Source: JBFHES01 sp041584015
GTDB lineage: Bacteria > Bacteroidota > Bacteroidia > Bacteroidales > M50B96
DNA: 15,318 bases
Assembly (NCBI GenBank): GCA_041584015.1
Contig: JBFHES010000093.1
Location: forward strand, 1 to 15,318
Reading direction: 5' to 3'
The position numbers were made by a program, and so were the translations under genes. Positions 7,717-14,044 of the stretch are shown here, one piece after another; the stretch's first letter is position 1, and each line of letters starts with the position of its first letter. The notes beneath the pieces were generated by a model. It did no database searches, was not told where the DNA came from, and worked only from the letters and a program-made list of their open reading frames with translations.

Positions 7717-7908
7717 CTGAAATTAAGATTTTTACTTTTTTTGACGAAAAAATACAATTAACGAATAAGCTCCCTCAGCCACTGAATGCTAAAACATTAG
7801 ACACCAATTAGATTAAGTGAAAATTATTCAGAAACCGCAAAGCCATTTTTTTTAAAAAGCTGATTAATATTTTCTGCTATCAAAATTATCAAGTTCCTTT
7901 AATAGGAT

Positions 7909-7940
7909 ATTGTATTAATTAAATTCACATGATATCTTTG
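7909..7940 (+). promoter_or_regulatory. Bacteroidota-type promoter for the DEAD-box-like gene
   Basis: TATCTTTG at 7933-7940 matches the Bacteroidota -7 consensus TAnnTTTG exactly. ATTG at 7909-7912 lies 20 bases upstream, the expected spacing for the -33 TTTG element, with one mismatch. Transcription would start near 7945, leaving an A-rich leader of about 10 bases before ATG 7955. The match is visual and not tested. Confidence 0.45.
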
Positions 7941-7954
7941 AGAAAAATTAGAAG

Positions 7955-8563
7955 ATGAATTTAAAGAAGTTACTTCCCGAGTTAGTAGAAGGTATTGTAG
8001 ATGCAGGTCTTGATAGCAAAGCAAAACCAATTCAAGGCAAAGCAATTCCTAAAATTAAATCGGGAGCCGATTTATTCCTCATAGCTCCGGAAGATTCAGG
8101 TAAATCAACAGCATTGGTAATATCAATAATTCAGCAGCTAAAAAATGCCTTTGAAGAAGCGCCACGTGCCATTGTAATAACCACCACAAGAGAGAAGGCT
8201 TTTGAAATGGAGGAGCAATTTAAAGTCTTAGGGAAACACACTAATTTACGATATTTCCCGGTTTTTGATCAAGGAGTAATTCAATATCAAAAGGATACCA
8301 TATACGAAGGTTTGGATATTTTAATTGGCACCCCCAAGCGCATTAGTGAATTATTAAGTATAACGGGCATACCGGTTACCAAGCTCAAAATATTGGCCGT
8401 TGATGATGCTGAAACATTATTTCCAAACAGGCAGCAAAACTTACTTTTCAGACTTGCCGATGGTGCAAAAAAGCCCCAGTGTATTATTTCTGCTAATAAA
8501 TGGCACGAAAGTTTTCACGACCTTTCAGAACGAATTATGATCAATCCTCAGGTTATTAAATAA
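7955..8563 (+). CDS. Stand-alone DEAD-box RecA1 domain with degenerate motifs
   Basis: This 202-residue protein covers only the first RecA-like domain of a DEAD-box RNA helicase. A Q-motif-like PIQGKAIP (Gln27), a P-loop APEDSGKS (44-51), GTPKR (motif Ib, 125-129), a motif II reading DDAE (140-143) in place of DEAD, and SAN (169-171) where SAT is usual all appear in the right order. There is no second RecA domain, so a canonical unwinding cycle is unlikely. The next 280 bases show no helicase C-terminal remnant in any frame I could read, so this looks like a short gene rather than a recent frameshift. Lys50 and Ser51 of the P-loop remain, so nucleotide binding may persist. Similar 200-residue proteins are, to my knowledge, common in Bacteroidota. 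A regulatory or RNA-binding role is a guess. Confidence 0.8.
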   Translation: MNLKKLLPELVEGIVDAGLDSKAKPIQGKAIPKIKSGADLFLIAPEDSGKSTALVISIIQQLKNAFEEAPRAIVITTTREKAFEMEEQFKVLGKHTNLRYFPVFDQGVIQYQKDTIYEGLDILIGTPKRISELLSITGIPVTKLKILAVDDAETLFPNRQQNLLFRLADGAKKPQCIISANKWHESFHDLSERIMINPQVIK

Positions 8564-8843
8564 CAAAGCCAAGTTACACTCTGTCATTGCTCAAGGTTTC
8601 TTGAAAACGGCTTACAAGACAAGCGAGCTGGTGATTAGATGACATACAGTATCCTAAGTTTGTGCAACGCTTACCGGACTTAAATTACGCGGGCATTTAT
8701 TTGTGAAGGTTATATTTCAACTTTGCAACTGAACATTTCTCGTCAATTTCCATTATGTTATTGGTACATAAACATGCTAAATGTTTGCTGCCTTCAACCA
8801 ACATCATCCAAATACTCAGAATAAACGTGATGCGATTTTTTAA
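8564..8843. other. Intergenic region upstream of the hybrid histidine kinase
   Basis: These 280 bases contain no gene I can support. A lone TAAGTTTG (8655-8662) fits the -7 consensus but has no -33 element at the right distance. An inverted repeat, AAACAT-GCTAA-ATGTTT (8770-8786), lies 57 bases before the kinase start and could be an operator. No clear T-rich hairpin follows the DEAD-box-like stop codon, so read-through into the kinase gene is possible. Confidence 0.5.
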
Positions 8844-10736
8844 ATGGAAGCAACGAGGCTAAATAAAACTTCATTAAAATTTAACGACAACAAACTTGAA
8901 AAAGAGTTTCGTGCCCAGTATTTTAGAAATTCTATCTTCATATACCGACTTGCCATTGCCACAACTCTATTAATGTATGCGGCATTTGGTTTTTTCGACA
9001 CGCATACATCATCAGCTTATTCCAAAGAATTTCTGATTATCCGTTTCGCCATTGTCATACCTATTCTTGTGGTTACACTGCTATTATCCTTGCATAAAAG
9101 GTTTCAACAAATATGGCAGACATTTACCTTCGGTGTGCTTATTATAAGTGGATCCGGGATCATTTACATGTTACATCGTAATCCAGATAATCTATACTAC
9201 TACGGTGGAATATTTTTAATTTTTATAGGAGGTTATTTCTACACGAAACTACGTTTCCTTGCAGCCTCCATAGCTGGTACTTTACTAATCGTTATTTACA
9301 ACCTTAGCTTTCCAATCTTTCAATCTGTTTTCGACACACAATTTGACCAGCTAATAACTGCCAATGCATTTTTTATTGCGGCTAACATTATTTGCATGAT
9401 TGGTTTATACAACTCTGAACGATTGGAGCGTTCTGACTTTCATCAAAAACAAACCTTATCAAAACAAAAAACAGAAATAGCAAATTACAGCGAGAGCCTG
9501 GAAGAAGAAGTTAGACGCCGAACCAAACAAATAGATTTAAGAACAGAATCGCTGCTTAGTGAGATTAAAAACAGAAAGCACACAGAACAGAAGTTAATGG
9601 ATGCCCTCATGAAGGCAGAAGAAAGCGACCGACTAAAATCGGAATTCCTTGCATCGATGAATCATGAAATAAGAACACCCTTAAATGCGATCTGTGGATT
9701 TTCAACTATAATTGCAGAAACTGTTGAAGACCCTGAGCTCATTGAGTTTTCAAAGGTGGTTCTTAAACAAAACAATCTTTTGTTAAAGCTGATTAATGAT
9801 CTCATAGATTTTGCTAAACTAGAATCCGGCAGTCTGGATTTAGTGCTTGAAGATTTCGACATAAACGATATTTTAGATGAATTATATATTCAATTTGCAC
9901 CGGAATGTCATGCTGATTTGCGCTTAGAAAAATATAAGGCCAAGGAAGCCGTCATTATCCACTCGGATCGATTACGAGTCAAGCAAATTTTCGCAAACTT
10001 ACTATCAAATGCACTAAAATTTACCACTAAAGGAGTTGTAGAATTTGGGATTAAAACCAATGCATATGGTGAGCAAATGTGTTTTGTTAAAGACACGGGT
10101 ATAGGCATATCCAAAGAAAACTTAGAGCTTATCATGGAGCGCTTTTCAAAAATCGACAATTTCAGTCAAGGCTCTGGTTTGGGTTTGTCAATTGTTGATA
10201 AACTATTGCCCTTAGTATCAAGTAAACTTGTAATTGAATCAAACCAAGGTGTTGGTTCTAACTTTTATTTTGGAATTCCGGGTAAGCCATTAACTGAGAC
10301 TCCACTGCCTGCTTCTATTAAACTAAATGAAAGCGTAAAAAAAGATATGGAGGGAGCACAAAAAAGTATTACCATATTAATTGCTGAAGACGATCCGATA
10401 AACTACATCTACATCAAGAAATTATTAAGCCTAAGAAATTACAAACTGCTGCACGCCCCCGATGGCATGGAGGCAATTGCCATGGTGCAAAAGAACACAC
10501 CTATTGATCTTATTTTGATGGATCTAAAAATGCCAAAAGTTGACGGCTTCGAGGCCACAAGACGCATAAAACTGCTAAATCCAAACATTCCGATTATTGC
10601 ACAAACAGCCTTCTCTTATCAAAAAGACCGAAAGAAAGCCCTTGACGCGGGATGTAACGGTTTTATAACAAAGCCACTAGAAAAAGCACAATTATATGCC
10701 ATCATAGAAAAAGCCTTGGATAGTACCTTAAACTAG
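8844..10736 (+). CDS. Membrane-bound hybrid histidine kinase with C-terminal receiver domain
   Basis: This 630-residue protein begins with about six hydrophobic helices (roughly 30-52, 62-83, 92-110, 118-135, 137-157, 170-190) forming an integral-membrane sensor of no named family. A coiled-coil stretch (about 195-262) follows, then HisKA with the H-box MNHEIRTPLN (phospho-acceptor His274). The HATPase domain has an N-box at 381-394 (Asn385, Asn389), DTGIGI (417-422) and GSGLGLSI (443-450). The receiver domain starts near 508, with acidic pocket Asp516-Asp517, phospho-acceptor Asp560 (LILMDLKMP), Thr588 and Lys610. All catalytic residues are present. With no DNA-binding output domain, the phosphate would pass to a separate phosphotransfer protein or regulator, none of which is in this window. 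The signal is unknown. The F-box IDNFSQGSG is shorter than in proteobacterial kinases, as in many Bacteroidota kinases. Confidence 0.93.
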   Translation: MEATRLNKTSLKFNDNKLEKEFRAQYFRNSIFIYRLAIATTLLMYAAFGFFDTHTSSAYSKEFLIIRFAIVIPILVVTLLLSLHKRFQQIWQTFTFGVLIISGSGIIYMLHRNPDNLYYYGGIFLIFIGGYFYTKLRFLAASIAGTLLIVIYNLSFPIFQSVFDTQFDQLITANAFFIAANIICMIGLYNSERLERSDFHQKQTLSKQKTEIANYSESLEEEVRRRTKQIDLRTESLLSEIKNRKHTEQKLMDALMKAEESDRLKSEFLASMNHEIRTPLNAICGFSTIIAETVEDPELIEFSKVVLKQNNLLLKLINDLIDFAKLESGSLDLVLEDFDINDILDELYIQFAPECHADLRLEKYKAKEAVIIHSDRLRVKQIFANLLSNALKFTTKGVVEFGIKTNAYGEQMCFVKDTGIGISKENLELIMERFSKIDNFSQGSGLGLSIVDKLLPLVSSKLVIESNQGVGSNFYFGIPGKPLTETPLPASIKLNESVKKDMEGAQKSITILIAEDDPINYIYIKKLLSLRNYKLLHAPDGMEAIAMVQKNTPIDLILMDLKMPKVDGFEATRRIKLLNPNIPIIAQTAFSYQKDRKKALDAGCNGFITKPLEKAQLYAIIEKALDSTLN

Positions 10737-10760
10737 GCAACCTGAAGCTTTGCCTTTCTT
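10735..10760 (+). terminator. Weak intrinsic terminator after the histidine kinase
   Basis: The kinase stop codon runs into AGGCAA (10735-10740). It pairs perfectly with TTGCCT (10750-10755) across a 9-base loop, and TTCTT follows. The stem is only 6 base pairs and the T tract is broken, so strength is doubtful. It lies in the 25-base gap between two convergent genes, where a terminator is expected. Confidence 0.4.
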
Positions 10761-10761
10761 A

Positions 10762-10956
10762 TTAGCGCAAAAATCCTGCAGGCGACTCACCTTCAACATT
10801 TCGTCTTCTGCTGGTCTTCTTCAAAACTTCAAATTTCTCTTCGTTGGTAAACGAAAACCAATTACCAGCTTCGTCTCTCGTTCTGCGGCAACCGAAACAA
10901 ACCCCGGCGCTATCGTGCTGGCAAACCTTTATACATGGTGATTCTACTTCTTGCAT
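10762..10956 (-). CDS. DUF1289 family small cysteine-rich protein
   Basis: A 64-residue protein starting at ATG 10956. An in-frame TTG two codons earlier is possible, but AGGA lies 6 bases upstream of the ATG, which favours the ATG. It matches DUF1289: SPCIKVCQ, then GVCFGCRRT, then a conserved Trp in GNWFSFTNEEK, and a basic C-terminal helix. Cys8, Cys12, Cys20 and Cys23 (counted from the ATG) make a likely Zn or Fe-S binding Cys4 site. The function of the family is not established. It points toward the kinase gene and has a candidate promoter of its own just upstream. Confidence 0.85.
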   Translation of the reverse strand: MQEVESPCIKVCQHDSAGVCFGCRRTRDEAGNWFSFTNEEKFEVLKKTSRRRNVEGESPAGFLR

Positions 10957-10985
10957 CTTCAATCCTGTTTAGCTAAATACTTCTG

Positions 10986-11016
10986 CAAAGAAAATGAATT
11001 ATCAAGTATGTGCAAA
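10986..11016 (-). promoter_or_regulatory. Bacteroidota-type promoter for the DUF1289 gene
   Basis: On the minus strand TTTG (11016-11013) is followed after exactly 19 bases by TTTCTTTG (10993-10986), one mismatch from TAnnTTTG. The start point would be near 10981, giving a leader of about 25 bases with AGGA before ATG 10956. Spacing and position agree with the Bacteroidota consensus. The rest of the 10957-11163 intergenic region shows no clear plus-strand promoter. Confidence 0.4.
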
Positions 11017-11163
11017 CTCATAAATCTGCCACCTGATAACCAAAAACCCGATCGTCCATTTTCATCAGAAAAATCACAATAAACAAATTGTCCTTCATCA
11101 AGTTATATTGATAGCATTATATAAAAGACAAATTGATCCTTTTTTAATATTAATCTGGCACTT

Positions 11164-12255
11164 ATGAGATTTTATACAGTTCAAATAATTGCAACACTGG
11201 TTCTTTTAGCCGCGCTAAGCTCCTGCGAAAAAGCAGCGGAGCCAATAAAATATGTAGAATATGACTCTACATTATACCTGCTAAACATTGGAGAATTCCC
11301 ACCTCCTATGCTAGCGGAAGACAACATCCTTACCGTTCAAAAGGTGGAATTAGGTAGAATGCTTTTTTATGATACAGATTTATCAAAGGATGGGACACAA
11401 GCCTGTGCCAGTTGTCACCGACAAGAACATGCTTTTACCGATACAGCAAGATTTTCAATTGGCGTGGAGGGCCTTCCCGGCAAACGACAGGCAATGGCCG
11501 TTTTCAATATGGCTTGGAATTCAAACGAATTTTTCTGGGATGGCCGAGCTCACTTATTACGTGATCAGGCACTAAAGCCAATTCAAGATCCACTGGAAAT
11601 GAATGAAACATTGGAACGAGTAATTACCAAGCTTAATGCCCGAAACGAATATAAAGATCAATTCACAAGAGCTTTTGGAAGCAACGAGATAAGCGAAGAA
11701 AAGATGGCACTAGCCCTTGAGCAGTTCATGAATAGTATTGTCTCGGTAAACAGCAAATATGATAAATTTCTGCTGGGTGCTGCTAATTTAACCCCGAGTG
11801 AAGAAAATGGGCGGAAACTATTTTTCACGGAATACAACCCGGGATTCCCAGACGAATCCGGTGCCGATTGTGCACACTGCCATACAGTAAGTAATTTTGA
11901 GAACGACCGATATATTAATAATGGCCTTGATCTGCCAATGAACCAAACGGATATTGGCAGAGAAGCAGTAACAGGTGATGTAAACGACCGCGCAAAATTT
12001 AAAGTTACCTCCTTGCGAAATATTGAAGTAACCGCTCCCTACATGCATGATGGCCGTTTTACAACCCTCGAGCAGGTTGTTAACCATTACAACGAAAACA
12101 TTCAAAAATCACCAACATTAGATCCGGCACTGGAATACACAACCTACACAGGTTTAATGTTATCGGAGCAAGACAAGGCAGATTTGATTGCTTTTTTAAA
12201 AACATTAACCGACGATGATTTGCTATCAGATCCGCAATACAGCAATCCGTTTTAA
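11164..12255 (+). CDS. Di-haem cytochrome c peroxidase family lipoprotein
   Basis: The 363-residue protein begins with a lipoprotein signal peptide: basic start MRFYTVQ, a hydrophobic core, and lipobox LSSC with Cys21. The mature protein would therefore be anchored on the periplasmic side of a membrane. Two haem c sites follow: CASCH (81-85) and CAHCH (226-230). The motif APYMHDGRF (281-289) supplies Met284, the usual sixth ligand of the high-potential haem, and FFWDGRA (123-129) is also typical of the family. The family reduces H2O2 to water using cytochrome electrons; MauG- and MbnH-like relatives instead oxidise protein or peptide tryptophans. No MbnP-like partner or substrate gene is adjacent, so peroxide detoxification is the default call. 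A transporter gene follows after 44 bases on the same strand, possibly co-transcribed. Confidence 0.9.
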   Translation: MRFYTVQIIATLVLLAALSSCEKAAEPIKYVEYDSTLYLLNIGEFPPPMLAEDNILTVQKVELGRMLFYDTDLSKDGTQACASCHRQEHAFTDTARFSIGVEGLPGKRQAMAVFNMAWNSNEFFWDGRAHLLRDQALKPIQDPLEMNETLERVITKLNARNEYKDQFTRAFGSNEISEEKMALALEQFMNSIVSVNSKYDKFLLGAANLTPSEENGRKLFFTEYNPGFPDESGADCAHCHTVSNFENDRYINNGLDLPMNQTDIGREAVTGDVNDRAKFKVTSLRNIEVTAPYMHDGRFTTLEQVVNHYNENIQKSPTLDPALEYTTYTGLMLSEQDKADLIAFLKTLTDDDLLSDPQYSNPF

Positions 12256-12299
12256 AAAGAAGAACAAACGTATTTAAAGAACAAAATAATTTAGGCTTT

Positions 12300-13163
12300 A
12301 TGGATCAATTATCAACAATCATATTAGCATCATCACTCATCATTATCATGCTGGGCATGGGCTTATCACTGGTGCTCGATGATTTCAAACGTATTCTTAT
12401 TTACCCGAAAGCTATGCTTATTGGTTTAACCAATCAGCTGATAGTGCTCCCACTCATAGGCTATTTGTTGGTGCTGGCTTTTCCGGTGCAACCGGAGATT
12501 GCCATTGGCATTATGATTTTGGCTGCTTGTCCGGGTGGACCAACGTCCAATTTAATATCTCATTTGGCGAAAGGCGACATTGCACTATCGGTATCACTAA
12601 CTGCGGTTAGCAGTTTAGTAACCATTCTTACCATTCCATTTATTGTCAACTTTGCGCTAAGTCATTTTTTGAATGCCGGCCAAATGATAAAACTAAATGT
12701 ACTGGAGACCATTATCCAGATTATGGTGATTACAGTTATACCCGTAAGTATTGGGATGATCATCAGGCACTACAAAAAGCCTTTTGCTGAGAAAATGGCA
12801 AAACCTGTTCGGATTGCCTCAGGTGTTGTAATTATTTTAGTTATTGCCGGAATTGTGGTAAAAGAACGTGCTAATTTTATATCCTATTTTCAGCAAGCAG
12901 GACTGATTGCACTATCGCTAAACGCCATTACCATGATCATTGGCTATTATAGCGCTCGCTTATTCAAGATAAATGATAAGAGCTCCATTTCAATTTCAAT
13001 TGAATCTGGCATTCAAAACGGGACACTTGCCATTACCGTTGCGGTTGTACTTTTAGGAAGTAGCGCCTACGCCATTGCTCCTGCTGTTTACAGCCTGATA
13101 ATGTTTTTCACTGGCGGTATTGCCATTTATTTTGGAAACAGAAGGATAAGCAAGGCAGCGTAA
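12300..13163 (+). CDS. Bile acid:sodium symporter (BASS) family transporter
   Basis: A 287-residue integral membrane protein with about nine or ten hydrophobic helices and little else. Two family marks are visible: AACPGGPTSN (75-84), the broken-helix crossover of the core domain, and ESGIQNGTLA (235-244), the second crossover with Glu235 and Asn240 near the Na+ sites. BASS proteins import organic anions such as bile acids, pantoate or keto-acids with sodium. Substrate cannot be read from sequence, and bile acids are unlikely for a free-living bacterium. The start at ATG 12300 is 44 bases after the peroxidase stop. The stop lies only 14 bases from the end of a convergent gene, with no hairpin between them. 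Confidence 0.88.
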   Translation: MDQLSTIILASSLIIIMLGMGLSLVLDDFKRILIYPKAMLIGLTNQLIVLPLIGYLLVLAFPVQPEIAIGIMILAACPGGPTSNLISHLAKGDIALSVSLTAVSSLVTILTIPFIVNFALSHFLNAGQMIKLNVLETIIQIMVITVIPVSIGMIIRHYKKPFAEKMAKPVRIASGVVIILVIAGIVVKERANFISYFQQAGLIALSLNAITMIIGYYSARLFKINDKSSISISIESGIQNGTLAITVAVVLLGSSAYAIAPAVYSLIMFFTGGIAIYFGNRRISKAA

Positions 13164-13177
13164 TTTATGGCACCGAA

Positions 13178-13891
13178 CTATTTATTTTGAATGGATTCAA
13201 TACGCCATTCGCAGAGCTGCTTGAGCCGGCCTAGCACGTTTGATGTAACCCGATTGTGCACCGACTCCCAAATGGCATTGATTAAACGGCGCTTATTTTG
13301 CCAATCCTTTTTGCCATAAAAATTAAATCCCACAGCAAGGATTAGTTGGCTTTGAGCTATTTCTCCCATTTCTGCTATCGATGAGCGCACATACATGGTA
13401 TATATTCCAATTGGATAACCACCGGAACACTCATATAGTAAATAGCGAGCATTGTCAAAATCAAATGCATCAGGCACCTGTTTTATACGTAGTGCTTTTA
13501 GCAGGAACAAGGGTGTCATTTTAACGCCCAAAAGACGATTAATACCCAAGGGCAGTATTCGAATATTACCTAAGTTATCATCAATACGATCGACCTTTGC
13601 CAGGTGGTTTGGCCAACAAGTTGAATCGCCATCCCAGTTAAGCAATTCCTTAAAAACATAACTTACGGGGGCATCTATCCCAATTTTATGAATATTGAGA
13701 ACCGAGTACTGATTTGAATCAATACCTATTCGCTGCATGATGCGCTGGTTGTATTCACTCCTTTCTTCAGCAGAGGCAAACCTTATGAGCGTTTCCTGTT
13801 TGGCCTTTTTAAAGACAAACTGAAACAAATCGGACGCAACGTTGCGACTCCTTATTGGAGGTTTTAATTGTATTTTTTTCGAGTTGATCAA
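13178..13891 (-). CDS. Unrecognised protein, possible SRPBCC/START-like fold, probable TTG start
   Basis: I do not recognise this 237-residue protein as a named family. After a basic N-terminal stretch, the middle reads like a helix-grip (SRPBCC/START-like) domain: a strand YSVLNIHKIGIDAPVSYVFKEL with a helix over it, then WPNHLAKVDRI. Later come strands around RYLLYECSGGYPIGIYTMYV and SQLILAVGFNFYGKKDW, and a long C-terminal amphipathic helix (about 195-235). That fold binds hydrophobic ligands, but the call rests on pattern only. No ATG is available before codon 52; an in-frame TAG sits 10 bases upstream of TTG 13891, so the start is TTG 13891 or ATG 13738. TAGGTTTA just upstream is one base off a -7 element, which slightly favours the TTG. 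A strong terminator about 97 bases upstream separates it from the secreted-protein gene. No signal peptide. Confidence 0.6.
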   Translation of the reverse strand: MINSKKIQLKPPIRSRNVASDLFQFVFKKAKQETLIRFASAEERSEYNQRIMQRIGIDSNQYSVLNIHKIGIDAPVSYVFKELLNWDGDSTCWPNHLAKVDRIDDNLGNIRILPLGINRLLGVKMTPLFLLKALRIKQVPDAFDFDNARYLLYECSGGYPIGIYTMYVRSSIAEMGEIAQSQLILAVGFNFYGKKDWQNKRRLINAIWESVHNRVTSNVLGRLKQLCEWRIESIQNK

Positions 13892-13983
13892 TATTTCTAT
13901 CTAAACCTAATATAGCAACGAAACAGCTTGTGCACCTTTAATGTTTAGATAATACCCAGCGATTTACTGCAAAAATCATCATA

Positions 13984-14034
13984 GAAAAAGCGGATCGCTG
14001 TATTGCAGTTTTAACGCAACACAGCTATCCGCTT
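13984..14034 (-). terminator. Strong intrinsic terminator of the T9SS-secreted protein gene
   Basis: On the minus strand, 11 bases after the stop codon, the arms 14034-14021 and 14001-13988 pair over 14 positions with a single mismatch (13996 against 14026). After a one-base mismatch an inner TTGC/GCAA stem (14003-14006 with 14016-14019) closes a 9-base loop. A run of Ts (complement of 13989-13985) follows directly. The stem is GC-rich at its base and the T tract is on the minus side, so it terminates leftward transcription. Confidence 0.82.
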
Positions 14035-14044
14035 AATACTAATT

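Larger units (their letters stand above)
7652..7954. other. Divergent intergenic region between the polyamine operon and the DEAD-box-like gene
   Basis: This 303-base AT-rich stretch separates the minus-strand decarboxylase operon from the plus-strand helicase-like gene, so it must carry promoters for both. A good Bacteroidota promoter match is seen for the plus strand (7909-7940). For the minus strand I find only a lone TAATTTTG (7888-7881), which lacks a -33 partner and would give a leader of about 225 bases. A 10-base perfect palindrome lies 55 bases upstream of the decarboxylase start. Homopolymeric A and T runs at 7731-7752 could form only a weak A/T hairpin. No small gene or RNA gene is evident. 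Confidence 0.7.

Noticed and set aside
7731..7752. T-run and A-run forming a hairpin in the divergent region
   Set aside because: Only A/T pairs and no GC stem; such runs are common in this AT-rich DNA and it is at a 5' side, not after a gene.
8655..8662. TAAGTTTG as a promoter for the histidine kinase
   Set aside because: Fits the -7 consensus, but no TTTG or TTG lies 19-21 bases upstream, and it is about 180 bases from the start codon.
8564..8843. Possible remnant of a helicase C-terminal domain after the DEAD-box-like gene
   Set aside because: No helicase motifs (such as HRxGR) could be read in any frame, so there is no sign of a frameshifted longer helicase.
11132..11158. ATTG ... TAATCTGG as promoter of the peroxidase gene
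   Set aside because: The spacer is only 15 bases and the -7 box has two mismatches, so the match is not better than chance.
11818..12105. Minus-strand open frame of 95 codons
   Set aside because: Lies opposite the second haem domain of the peroxidase, which has clear motifs in its own frame.
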